This document shows positions 53,201 through 61,250 of a stretch of DNA of 64,000 bases, one piece after another. The DNA comes from Calditrichota bacterium (GTDB lineage: Bacteria; Calditrichota; Calditrichia; RBG-13-44-9; J042). The DNA is taken from assembly GCA_013150955.1 (NCBI GenBank), contig JAADJD010000012.1, forward strand, positions 105,267 to 169,266, written 5' to 3'. Under the pieces are notes generated by a model that did not search any database, was not told the origin of the DNA, and saw only the letters and a list, made by a program, of their open reading frames with translations. Numbering within the stretch: the first letter of the stretch is position 1; the number at the start of each line of letters is the position of its first letter. The translations under genes and the position numbers were made by a program.

Positions 53201-55008
53201 ATTTCCCGGCGAATCCGATCCGGTAGCTGAAACCAGACTTCCGGCGCCGCATCTTCCCAGTTGAGGATCAGAATGCCACCGCGCACCGGTGTCCCCAGCT
53301 GCTCCAGCGAACTTAAAATGGCCACATCCTGCACCACCAGCGCCTGTAACCCGGTGGATTGCTGTCGGGCCTCGGAATCGTTCAGGAAGCGTTCCAGCCG
53401 GTAATCCGTATAGGGTAACGCCTGATGCAGATGGTATTCCGGGATCGTCCGCAGCGCCCAATTTAGCACGTGATAAAGCGAACGGGCCAGAATATTTCCC
53501 GCCATCGTTCCCCCGGTTCCAGACACCGCCAGAAAGCGAAACGTTTGCCGCGGCAGTAGCGTGGCTCCGGTTGTATCCCCCCGCTTCGGGAGCAACCCCA
53601 GCTGATCGCGCCGGGGGTAGTCCCGATCCAGCCGCTGCTGCACCTGTTCCAGAATGGGAAATCGCACCTCTTCCTGCCGAAAAGCCACTCCCAGGTAGAA
53701 TAGCTGGCGAGATTCGCCAGTGGGGAGCATGTTTTCCACAGCGGCCTGAAGTTCCTCCGGTGAAGGGTTGCCACCACCGATCCCGTAAATGGCAGAAAAG
53801 AAACGGGGACGATCGGAGAGTTTTTCGTAAACGGCGTATTCGGGATATGGCAGTGGGCCGTTTCCCCGGGCACCATTTTCCAGGGCCCGATCCACTGCCG
53901 CCCGAATGTCCCGCAACAGGGGCGGGTCTTCCGCAAGCGCGGGATCCACCCGCTCGAACACGGTAACCGCCTTTTTGCCTTTTAACAAATGGGAGATGTG
54001 TTCCCCCGGAAAGGGGCGAAACATGGTGATATTCAGCACACCCACCTTCAATTTGCGCTGTTTGCGCAGCGCATCGGCCAGCATTTCCAGGTCTTCCACC
54101 AGAGAACCCTGCGCCACCAGGACGTAATCGGCATCGTCCAACCGATAGGCCTGAACCCGCTGGTAGTGCCGACCGGTAAGCTGCGCAAATTCCTGGAACA
54201 CCTGATCGGCCAGCGGTGCCACGTGCTGCCAGAAATACGGCCTTCGGGCTGCAACGGCCCGGAAGAAGCTTTCCCGATCCTGAACCGTTCCCAGTCCCAG
54301 CGGGCGATCCAGATCAAACCATTCGGGAATCCGGCGCCGTTTCTCGCCAAAAATCTGTTTCTGGGCGGGGGTGGGACATTCAATTTGGTCGGAAGGATCC
54401 CCCAAAAATCGGGCGATGAGTTCCGGTTCCGGCATGCGCAGGGGTTGCACGGAATGGCTGGTCAGGTAGCTGTCCTGTGCGACCAATCCCGGATTCAGTG
54501 CCAGTTCGGCCAGCCGATGGGCAATCAAGGCAAAATCGGCGGCTTCCTGCACGTTTTTGGCAAACAGCTGGAAGAGCCCGGATTCGGAGAGAGCGTGATA
54601 GTCCGCGTGGCCTGGCAACAATGAGTCTGCCTGCTCTCCCGGCGCTCGACTGGTCAGGTGAATCACAAAAGAAAGCCGCTTGCCCACGGCGGCATCCAGG
54701 GAGGCGCGCATTTCGGCCGGCCCGGTGCCACTGGTAAAGGCCACCGAACGCAAACCCACCAGCGCCGTTCCCACGGTGATTCCGGAAAGAATCCGGCTGT
54801 CGGCAGTGGATCTAAAGACCAGCACCCGCGGCGAGTCTGCCACCGAGCGCCGGTGCTGCCCCAGCCTGGCCGTATTGGGAATGGCATGAACCTGCATGGC
54901 CTCAGCGGCCGCTTCTTCCACTTTCCATACCGCCCGATGACCATCCAGTGCATCCGGGATGCCTGGAAACGGCGGTTGATGTTCCGAGGTTTTCTTTTTA
55001 AACCACAC
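50275..55008 (-). CDS. Giant PFOR-like protein A with two [4Fe-4S] motifs (degenerate TPP site)
   Basis: About 1577 aa. By eye the order follows single-chain PFOR/NifJ: domain I (about 20-210; keeps Arg of the SARAL-type motif as HLTSRAP), domain II (about 330-430; RPFPGEHISHLLKGKKAVTV), gamma domain (about 500-690; GGILILNWEDAAPEVWFQLP), two-cluster domain (Cys 782, 785, 788, 792 and 922, 925, 928, 932), then the TPP domain. The proximal-cluster cysteines are gone (the ATGCSS equivalent reads DSGSVAF; the SPCIAHG equivalent reads TPEPHAHG). The metal motif GDG is GDDG (1221-1224) and the metal-binding Asn of NTGGQ is Ala1256 (VATGGQ). A coiled coil ends the chain. It probably carries electrons rather than decarboxylating. 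Start: a GTG overlapping the rnfB stop by 11 nt. Confidence 0.85.
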   Translation of the reverse strand: MWFKKKTSEHQPPFPGIPDALDGHRAVWKVEEAAAEAMQVHAIPNTARLGQHRRSVADSPRVLVFRSTADSRILSGITVGTALVGLRSVAFTSGTGPAEMRASLDAAVGKRLSFVIHLTSRAPGEQADSLLPGHADYHALSESGLFQLFAKNVQEAADFALIAHRLAELALNPGLVAQDSYLTSHSVQPLRMPEPELIARFLGDPSDQIECPTPAQKQIFGEKRRRIPEWFDLDRPLGLGTVQDRESFFRAVAARRPYFWQHVAPLADQVFQEFAQLTGRHYQRVQAYRLDDADYVLVAQGSLVEDLEMLADALRKQRKLKVGVLNITMFRPFPGEHISHLLKGKKAVTVFERVDPALAEDPPLLRDIRAAVDRALENGARGNGPLPYPEYAVYEKLSDRPRFFSAIYGIGGGNPSPEELQAAVENMLPTGESRQLFYLGVAFRQEEVRFPILEQVQQRLDRDYPRRDQLGLLPKRGDTTGATLLPRQTFRFLAVSGTGGTMAGNILARSLYHVLNWALRTIPEYHLHQALPYTDYRLERFLNDSEARQQSTGLQALVVQDVAILSSLEQLGTPVRGGILILNWEDAAPEVWFQLPDRIRREIQQRELRLFVLNARQIARQVGSDSHFESPLINHALMGAMLKVCPSWDASEVSRLLDAYRKGLEEQLESSPSLVQEAFQALQKGMEQVSPLDWSTLPPVEEVRIGEPPAPWTVRETRQFDQSIFDLTHFWETVGYFYETRRPAQTLITPALATGAMPARSSAFRDFSPSRKKLPRLIPENCTACGLCWTLCPESALPGTVQQLADIVRVGLQQAESRGTPLMQLQRVGDNLAKLAYRIFQKDELHQHLTLGELFRDAFQQLLEIMKPNESLKTELEQDFDRFVQAIQDVPIVRTETFFDRVHQEQKGNGLIFTLAVNPDACKSCNLCVAVCPEEALEMMEQTDRDVAMHRRNWEFLMALPDVPLERLHALIREEAPETHVYALLNRKVYHAMLGGDNAPPASGIKIGMRLVAAAAEAVLQPHLQQLLSRIREMIQQLEARVQGQVSQSLKINDFEAFARKLSGLETRKLDLDTLMELLREEGESPVTIDRKWLEQLTRMVTALKELRDVYEKGATGDGRARLAMAVDSGSVAFWSGIYPYNPFPFPWVHQRYGEAPALAEGLLTGLTRKMLETFRLLRKARWILDDTYDPKTHDRELAALDWDRLTEEEKALVPPLVVVGDDGALGEAGLAGLSRLLQGQFPVKIVVFDSQGYVATGGQPGAGSFASQWQEPQFRKQELALMALAFRQAFVMQASIGYPGPLLRDLQRMLQYSGPALAVIYTPEPHAHGLLPEKVLEQARRAVQTRTVPLWTYDPSVPGEFQARLDLSANPEPEQDWVTVREWGRTGEKHYQEITHPVTFAHWAVHEARFRHQFQYRPQKEWHREMVPLVDYLNMAPEDREGLEPYIEVVDEKDRLLRVVVRPAIVLDTEDRLRYWHLLQELAGLRSSLVERIRQEARDEMERQLQEKQEALEKAYQQRKQELEQQHEQIYHARLTRRLLELSGYGQNAEKLKQTLKAFAERARGNGKKESEPSHE

Positions 55009-55864
55009 GGCTCGTCTTCGCTTCCTGTTTTTCCGTTTTCCATTGCTGGAACCATTCCGGAAACTGCTGACCATCCACCCAGGTGATGGCACCGGTGGGG
55101 CATCGCAGCGTTGCCAGTTCGGTTTCCAGATTCAATTTATCCTGTTGCACAATGGGGAGATTGTTTTTCATGAGGATCAGGCCTTCGGGCGCATCGGCGG
55201 CGCAGATGCCGCATCCGGTGCAGGCCACCTCGCAAACCGCCAGCGCTTCGTCACCGGCCAGCAGCGATTTGCACTGAACGATCAGGTGTTGCGAAATGGG
55301 GTACAGCTCCAGAATGCCCTTCGGACAGGCACGGACACAATCGCCACAGCCGGTGCACTTTTCCACGTCAATCATGGGCAGGCCATTGGGCGCCATGAAC
55401 ATGGCATCGAAGGTGCAGGATTCCACACAATCACCCAGCCCCAGACATCCGTACACACATCCTTTAAATCCACCGGTCACGGCGGCGGCTGCCCGGCAGG
55501 AGGGATACCCATCGTATTCGGCAATTTGCGGGGCCACATCCCGACTGCCCGCACAGAGCAGGCGGGCCACTTTTTTAACGGTTTGACCGGCATCCACTCC
55601 CAGATATTCCGCCACAATGCGCGCCGTTTCCGGACCACCAACGGGACACTGACCGGGCAACACCTTTCCCGCCACCACATTTTCGGCAAAGGCGCGGCAT
55701 CCCGGAAAACCGCAGGCACCGCAATTGGCGCCGGGCAGCATCTCCTCCACCCGGCCAATCCGGGGGTCTTCCTGAACCTTCAACTTGCTATTGGCAATGG
55801 CCAGAGAAATGGCCAGAAATACGCTCAACGCCGCAATGAATCCAATGGCCGTGGCCACATCCAT
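54998..55864 (-). CDS. rnfB: Rnf electron transport complex subunit B
   Basis: A 288-aa subunit with an N-terminal helix (IGFIAALSVFLAISLAIA), the RnfB four-cysteine cluster domain (CGACGFPGCRAFAENVV and a later Cys), and ferredoxin motifs CTGCGDCVRACPKG and CTGCGICAADAPEG. In the second motif the fourth cysteine is replaced (Asp-Ala instead of x-Cys), though a later LRCPTGAI may supply a ligand. RnfB takes electrons from ferredoxin. It lies between the two giant PFOR-like genes: 12 nt after one and overlapping the other by 11 nt. Confidence 0.95.
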   Translation of the reverse strand: MDVATAIGFIAALSVFLAISLAIANSKLKVQEDPRIGRVEEMLPGANCGACGFPGCRAFAENVVAGKVLPGQCPVGGPETARIVAEYLGVDAGQTVKKVARLLCAGSRDVAPQIAEYDGYPSCRAAAAVTGGFKGCVYGCLGLGDCVESCTFDAMFMAPNGLPMIDVEKCTGCGDCVRACPKGILELYPISQHLIVQCKSLLAGDEALAVCEVACTGCGICAADAPEGLILMKNNLPIVQQDKLNLETELATLRCPTGAITWVDGQQFPEWFQQWKTEKQEAKTSRVV

Positions 55865-55876
55865 CCCTGATTGCTC

Positions 55877-58800
55877 CTATAAATAGGGTTCCGCCCGTTT
55901 CAATAATTCATCCAGTCCCGGCTCGTCTGGATTCTTTGGCTTTCCGGGATGAATGATGTGCACCGGGCATTTTTCTGCAGCCAGTACCAATTCGCGATAG
56001 GTACCGGCCGTGGGGTCTTTGATGTACGCCTGCTTATTGTCGTTGTACGCAAACAGCTGATTGTTGATGTTGATACATTCCCCACAGCTGGTGCAGCGGG
56101 GCGTTTCGATATATGGCTCATCAAAACTTAATTCTTCCTCTTCTTCCTCTTCGGGGGGTGCCTCGGTCACTTCTGCGGATTCCGTCGGCGGGGCCGATTC
56201 GGTTTCCGGCGGTGGCGCCGGTGCGGTACTGGACGGCATGCCCACCGGAGCAGCCGGCATGGTGGCCTGGCCCAGCAATCCCGCCGCAATGTTGGACACG
56301 ATATCCCGCGCCACTTCTCCCAGCGTTTTCTCCAGCTCCGCCTGGTAGCGCTGTTCAATGGCCTGAATTTCGGATTCCATTTCCTGTCGCAAACGGGCCT
56401 GCTCGGCTTCCAGCAAGCGCCGGGCATGGGAGTTGTGAATGCCACCCAGCTCCTGTAGCAGGTGCCAATCCGCCAGAAGCGTTCGAGCCGCTTCGACCAG
56501 CTTCCGGGTTACCACCACCCGTTGCAATCGATTCGCCTCGTCGATCATCAAAATAAAGGGAATCTTGTGTTCCCGCTCGCTGTCTGTCAGCCGTTCATAC
56601 TCCTCCAGAGGCACAAAGCGGTCGTCCTGCACCTCGGGTGGAAGCAACAGAAAATGATGATCGAAAAGCACATGGGTGCTCAGCAGATCAATAACCGTAA
56701 AGGGCAGTTCCTGTTGCACTTCTTCGCCCGCTGCTCCCGTAAAGGTAATGGTGTTTCGGGGCCAATCCTTTTCGGGATCGGGATTGCCGTTGAGGGAAAA
56801 ACATTCCGCCCAGGTGGTTCCGGCACCCGGATGGTAGGTAAATGCCGGAAAGGCACGGGCCTCCTGGGCTGCCGCTGCAATTAGATACGGCGAAAGGGCG
56901 GGGTAAAAATCCGGTGCCCCCACAAACACACTCCACAGCGCCGGGCCGGGGTAAGCCAATCCCTGTTGAAGCGCCGTCTGCAACACCTCCACATTGGCCA
57001 GACTGGCCTGGCAGACAAAGGGGCGATTGAGTCCCAGCGCCATCCGCGCCATGCGGCCCACCCAGCCGGAAAGACAGGGGGTTTCCCGCGGGGACGCCGG
57101 CCCCTCGCACACATCGCGCAATTCCAGCATGATTTTAATGGGAAATTCGCTGGACAGCATTTCCAGCACCATCTCCCGATTGAGTTCGTTTTGCAGATCG
57201 GCCCTCAGGTAAATAAGCAACGGGGGCAGCAAAGCGCGCTCTGCATCGGTCAAATATTCCAGCCGAAATCGACGGAAGAAGGGATCGTGCTTTTCTTCCT
57301 GATACCGATTCTCCACTTCCAGCCGGGCCACATGCACCGCCCGGAAAAAATCCACCATGGAATGCATGCGGGCCTCATATTCTCCCAGTGCCCGTGCCAG
57401 ATTTTCCACCGTATCCGGCATCAGGATGGGAGCAAAACTGCCATTTTCGCTCCAGCCTTCGCCCACCGGTGTTTCTGCGGATTCCATCGGCAACGGCTCC
57501 GGATGAAACAGCGAGCGATGTTTTTTCAGGACGGCAATGGTCTCCCGAATCCGATTTCGACGGGCTTCCGGTAAGGGCTCTCCCTCTATGGCGGTGGATT
57601 CCAGAATATCGGACAGGCGGTTAAAATCCAGATCTTCCTGAAATGCCGTTCCCACCGAAGCCTTCAGTTTTTCGGGTTCCAGCGCCTCCCGGCGCTTCTG
57701 CGCATCGCTCCTCAAAATGTCCGTCAGGCGAGCAATCAATCCTTCCAGTTCATCTGCAAAAGGGCCCATTCGGAACCGCCGATGTACGTTCCAGGCATGG
57801 CGATAGAGTTGCAGGGCCGTTGACGGCTCGCATCCCAGAACCCGCCCGTTCACTTTCAGTGCCCGACGGGCGGTCATCCAGTTTTGCAACAGGGTTTCCT
57901 TCCGTTCCGGGGATATGACCGTCTCCTGCAGGATGGACTCTACCGCCATTTCCCACAATTGCGAAAGGGTCGCACGCGTTCCCCGCTCCACCAGGCGCTT
58001 CATTTCCTTTTCCAGGCGCAGAACGTCCCGGCGGAATTGCTCCCCGGCTTCCCCATCGGGAGCCGCCTGCTCGATGACCGCATCGATGATTTGCTGCAGA
58101 GGTTGCACCATCCGATCAGGATCATCCACCAAACAAATCGGGAAATGGTACCGAATGGAAAGCAAATCCCGAAACGGATGCAACAGTGCCGGAATGAATC
58201 GGCTGGTGCGGAAGGTCTTCACCACGCCTTTCAGAGGCGTTCCGGTTAAATGAAAGGCCAGATAGTCCTGAAATTGCTGCGGTTCCAGTTTTTGCGCTAC
58301 ATCGGCATGGTCTGCAGAGGCTTCCTGAATGCGCAGGCCTTCGGCCGATAATTCTGGCGGTTCGGCAAATTGTTCCAGCGTTTCCACATCTGCCGCCTGC
58401 ACCTTCTCCCAGCCAAATTTCACCGCCGCGGCTTGCTCCTCCGGGCAACGGGACAGGAAGTCCTGCCACTGCGCCTCGGTCACCCGCATCCACTTTTCCG
58501 AATCTTCCTGAACCACCTTTAAGAACGCGCCCAGAAAAACCGCGGACACCCAGCGTTCGTCTGCGGCCACCCCATGCTCCCGCGCCGCCTGCAGGGCGTC
58601 CACCAGGTACAACCGGCAATGTTTATCCCGCAAACGCTGGCGCGCGGCAGAAGGAATCGCCATCCAGATGCGTTCCGCCTCCACTGGATTTCCCTGCAAA
58701 ATGAGAAAACCACCCTCTTTTAAGGCTGCCACATCCTCCGCCAGCTGGAAGAGCAACCACTCCGGGGAAAGCACCCCATCCACTTCCGCCGCTGGCAGGG

Positions 58801-60259
58801 ATTCCGGGAGCGCCCGTGGGGCCAGAAAAATCCGCGTGCGATGGGAAAAAGCGGATGTTTGAATCCCGTACGTACCGTTCAAAATCCTGCGAAGTGCTTC
58901 GGTAAACTGGCGACTCTGCCAGAGTCCCGCCTCAGACCGGTACATCAGGGTGAAAGGTGCAGCCTTCCGGGAAGCTTCCGGGGTCTGATCTTTCCCGGAG
59001 GTTTTCCGGGAAACCCCGGGTAAATGAATCGTCACCGCCGGCGATCCCTTTTTCAAGAGCCGCTCCAGTTCCTGCTCCATGGCTTCGGCATTCAACCGGG
59101 GCCCCTGCTGGTGCATCACCACCATTCGAGGCCGATCCTTGACCTGGGTATATGGCGGATAAAGGGCCAGCTCTGCCGGCACCGCGTTGCCCTTGCACAG
59201 GCCGCGCTCAAAGGCCTTTTCAAAACTGAATTGCAACGATCGGGCAAAAAATTCAGGTCGTGAACGTTCGGAGGGGAGTAACAGAACGACCTGCTTCTTC
59301 CCTTTCAACAGCCGCGCCAGCAGGTGTCCCGGAAAAGGATGAATCAAATGCAACCGAATCAGTCCGATGGAGCGCTTCGTCTTGCTGGCAATTGCATCGG
59401 CAACCGGCCGAATGGCGGCAAAATCTTCTCCGGTGGTGATGATGACCGTGTCGGCTTCCTCCACCCCGATCGCCTGAACCAGATCATAATCCCGACCGGT
59501 GAGTTCACGATAAGCCGTAAGAATGGTTTGTAATTGCTCAAAAAAATCCACCGTGTCATCCACCGGAACCGTCAGTTCGGAAAAATCGAAATATTCCGGT
59601 ATTCGCCGGCGGGTATCGCCAAAAATGTTCTTCTGCCAGTCCACGGGACAGGGAATTTCATCTCCCGGCTCTCCCAGAAACCGGTGCAGCGCTGAGGGAG
59701 CCAGGGCCTGAATGGGCTTCAGGGTTGTGTGGGGCCCTCCGTGCGGGAAAATAACCACCCCAGGCAACAACATCTGTTCCGCCAGTTTACGGGAAATAAT
59801 CGCCAGATCGACCGCCTGCTGCACATCCGCAGCTACCCACTGGAAGAACGGCGCACGCGCCACGGGAACGGGATGTTCCGCCACCCAGTGAATAACAAAA
59901 GGCTGGCGCAGGTACCCCTGAATTTCCGGTAAACGGTCACCCGTGCCCACAAACGCAACGCGTTTACCCAGCCGGGCCTGACCGGCCAGCTCTTCTCCCG
60001 TGGAAAACACACCGCGAGTGACGAAGGTTGATACGGGGTGATCCTTTTGCGCAGGATTCGGCCCGGATTGCAGCCGGTTCCATAGCCAGAGCAGAAAAGA
60101 AGAAGGCTCGTCCTTTCGGATCCCGACCATTTCCGCTGACTGAACCGCCAGTTCCAGTGCAGCGGTCAGAGAATCCCAGGCCACTTCCACCGGCTGAACA
60201 TACGAATCGGATGTTTTCGATGCTGCAGATCGAACATTGGATTTATTCGTCGTTTTCAT
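55877..60259 (-). CDS. Giant PFOR-like protein B with C-terminal ferredoxin-like motif
   Basis: 1460 aa, a diverged paralog of protein A in the same domain order: domain I (about 60-220; FVIHWVAEHPVPVARAPFF), domain II (LIHPFPGHLLARLLKGKKQV), gamma domain (FLILQGNPVEAERIWMAIP). At the two-cluster region only isolated cysteines remain (FPICLVDD, VLGCEPST). The TPP region (about 1012-1060) has no GDG or NTGGQ. WHLLQELGG and a coiled coil follow, then a Pro/Ala/Glu-rich acidic linker, then CTSCGEC (Cys 1389, 1392, 1395) and Cys1431 in EKCPVHI, a single [4Fe-4S] ferredoxin-like motif. It overlaps korB by 17 nt; the ATG at 60259 has GGTGGAG upstream. Confidence 0.85.
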   Translation of the reverse strand: MKTTNKSNVRSAASKTSDSYVQPVEVAWDSLTAALELAVQSAEMVGIRKDEPSSFLLWLWNRLQSGPNPAQKDHPVSTFVTRGVFSTGEELAGQARLGKRVAFVGTGDRLPEIQGYLRQPFVIHWVAEHPVPVARAPFFQWVAADVQQAVDLAIISRKLAEQMLLPGVVIFPHGGPHTTLKPIQALAPSALHRFLGEPGDEIPCPVDWQKNIFGDTRRRIPEYFDFSELTVPVDDTVDFFEQLQTILTAYRELTGRDYDLVQAIGVEEADTVIITTGEDFAAIRPVADAIASKTKRSIGLIRLHLIHPFPGHLLARLLKGKKQVVLLLPSERSRPEFFARSLQFSFEKAFERGLCKGNAVPAELALYPPYTQVKDRPRMVVMHQQGPRLNAEAMEQELERLLKKGSPAVTIHLPGVSRKTSGKDQTPEASRKAAPFTLMYRSEAGLWQSRQFTEALRRILNGTYGIQTSAFSHRTRIFLAPRALPESLPAAEVDGVLSPEWLLFQLAEDVAALKEGGFLILQGNPVEAERIWMAIPSAARQRLRDKHCRLYLVDALQAAREHGVAADERWVSAVFLGAFLKVVQEDSEKWMRVTEAQWQDFLSRCPEEQAAAVKFGWEKVQAADVETLEQFAEPPELSAEGLRIQEASADHADVAQKLEPQQFQDYLAFHLTGTPLKGVVKTFRTSRFIPALLHPFRDLLSIRYHFPICLVDDPDRMVQPLQQIIDAVIEQAAPDGEAGEQFRRDVLRLEKEMKRLVERGTRATLSQLWEMAVESILQETVISPERKETLLQNWMTARRALKVNGRVLGCEPSTALQLYRHAWNVHRRFRMGPFADELEGLIARLTDILRSDAQKRREALEPEKLKASVGTAFQEDLDFNRLSDILESTAIEGEPLPEARRNRIRETIAVLKKHRSLFHPEPLPMESAETPVGEGWSENGSFAPILMPDTVENLARALGEYEARMHSMVDFFRAVHVARLEVENRYQEEKHDPFFRRFRLEYLTDAERALLPPLLIYLRADLQNELNREMVLEMLSSEFPIKIMLELRDVCEGPASPRETPCLSGWVGRMARMALGLNRPFVCQASLANVEVLQTALQQGLAYPGPALWSVFVGAPDFYPALSPYLIAAAAQEARAFPAFTYHPGAGTTWAECFSLNGNPDPEKDWPRNTITFTGAAGEEVQQELPFTVIDLLSTHVLFDHHFLLLPPEVQDDRFVPLEEYERLTDSEREHKIPFILMIDEANRLQRVVVTRKLVEAARTLLADWHLLQELGGIHNSHARRLLEAEQARLRQEMESEIQAIEQRYQAELEKTLGEVARDIVSNIAAGLLGQATMPAAPVGMPSSTAPAPPPETESAPPTESAEVTEAPPEEEEEEELSFDEPYIETPRCTSCGECININNQLFAYNDNKQAYIKDPTAGTYRELVLAAEKCPVHIIHPGKPKNPDEPGLDELLKRAEPYL

Positions 60260-61244
60260 TATGATTGTCTCCACCCACAGGATTTACGGCAAATTTATCA
60301 AATTCTCTTTCCAGAACCGCTTTGCGCATCTCCAGCGTGGTGACCCGCCGGGGGCGACGAATTTCGTCATACACGTCCACATTTTCGTTGCGGTACAAAA
60401 TTCCCACCACGGCCTTGCTTTCATCGGAGGCAATTTCCCGCGCCCGATGAATGTCCGAAGGATCGTGCTCAATCTGATTCTTGTAAATCCTGGCCAGACT
60501 GTCATCCAGTTGAAGGCCATTCTCGTGAGTCAGAATGAGGATGTTGTTGGGATCGTTGATAAACGGATCGAAGATATCTGGTAGATAAGTGGGACAGCGT
60601 TGTAAAATCCGCACGAACGAAAAACCGTGATGATGAAAGGCCTGCCGGATAACCTCATACAGTAAATCCGGAATCCACTCCACCGCCTGGGCCACAAACG
60701 ATACGTTGGTTACACCCAGCGTCACGGTAAGCGGATTAAGGCCTTCAATATAGGAACCGTAAGGGGTGGTGTTTGTCTTCAGCCCTTTGGGAGATGTGGG
60801 AGAAACCTGCTTCTTGGTCAACCCATAAATCCGATTGTCGTGCACCATGGCCACCATATTCATATTGTAATGAATGGCATGAATCCAGTGGGCGCTTCCA
60901 ATGCTGAAACAGTCGCCATCTCCCATGTTTACAAAAACGTGCAGATCGGGACGCCGAATTTTAATGCCCTGAGCAATGGGCAGCGCCCGACCGTGCACCC
61001 CGTGAAATCCATAGGCATTCATGTAATGCGGAAAACGGCTGGAACATCCGATTCCGGACACAAACACCGCTTTTTCGGGTGGGATGCCTTCATCCCGCAA
61101 CAATCGCTGAACCGCCGTTAGAATGGCATTGTCCCCGCAACCGGAACACCAGCGAGGCATTCCCCCCTGGTAATCCTCCAGCCGACGATATTCCTCTTCA
61201 ACATCCAGCAAACGTTCAAGGTCTAATCCGAACATGCGTGTCAC
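60243..61244 (-). CDS. korB: 2-oxoacid:ferredoxin oxidoreductase subunit beta
   Basis: A 333-aa beta subunit with a complete TPP site (VNMGDGDCFSIGSAHWIHAI, then VHDNRIYGLTKKQVSPTS) and the proximal [4Fe-4S] cysteines (RWCSGCGDNA, GIGCSSRF, QRCPTYLP). With KorA it oxidatively decarboxylates a 2-oxoacid to acyl-CoA and CO2 and reduces ferredoxin. 2-Oxoglutarate is the likeliest substrate by similarity, but pyruvate or branched oxoacids cannot be excluded. It follows korA after 6 nt. Confidence 0.95.
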   Translation of the reverse strand: MTRMFGLDLERLLDVEEEYRRLEDYQGGMPRWCSGCGDNAILTAVQRLLRDEGIPPEKAVFVSGIGCSSRFPHYMNAYGFHGVHGRALPIAQGIKIRRPDLHVFVNMGDGDCFSIGSAHWIHAIHYNMNMVAMVHDNRIYGLTKKQVSPTSPKGLKTNTTPYGSYIEGLNPLTVTLGVTNVSFVAQAVEWIPDLLYEVIRQAFHHHGFSFVRILQRCPTYLPDIFDPFINDPNNILILTHENGLQLDDSLARIYKNQIEHDPSDIHRAREIASDESKAVVGILYRNENVDVYDEIRRPRRVTTLEMRKAVLEREFDKFAVNPVGGDNHNENDE

Positions 61245-61250
61245 CTTCCT

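Noticed and set aside
50275..55008. Giant A as an active pyruvate:ferredoxin oxidoreductase (nifJ)
   Set aside because: Proximal-cluster cysteines and the TPP-site Asn are absent, so the name would mislead.
55043..55870. A 275-codon plus-strand frame
   Set aside because: Antisense to the whole of rnfB.
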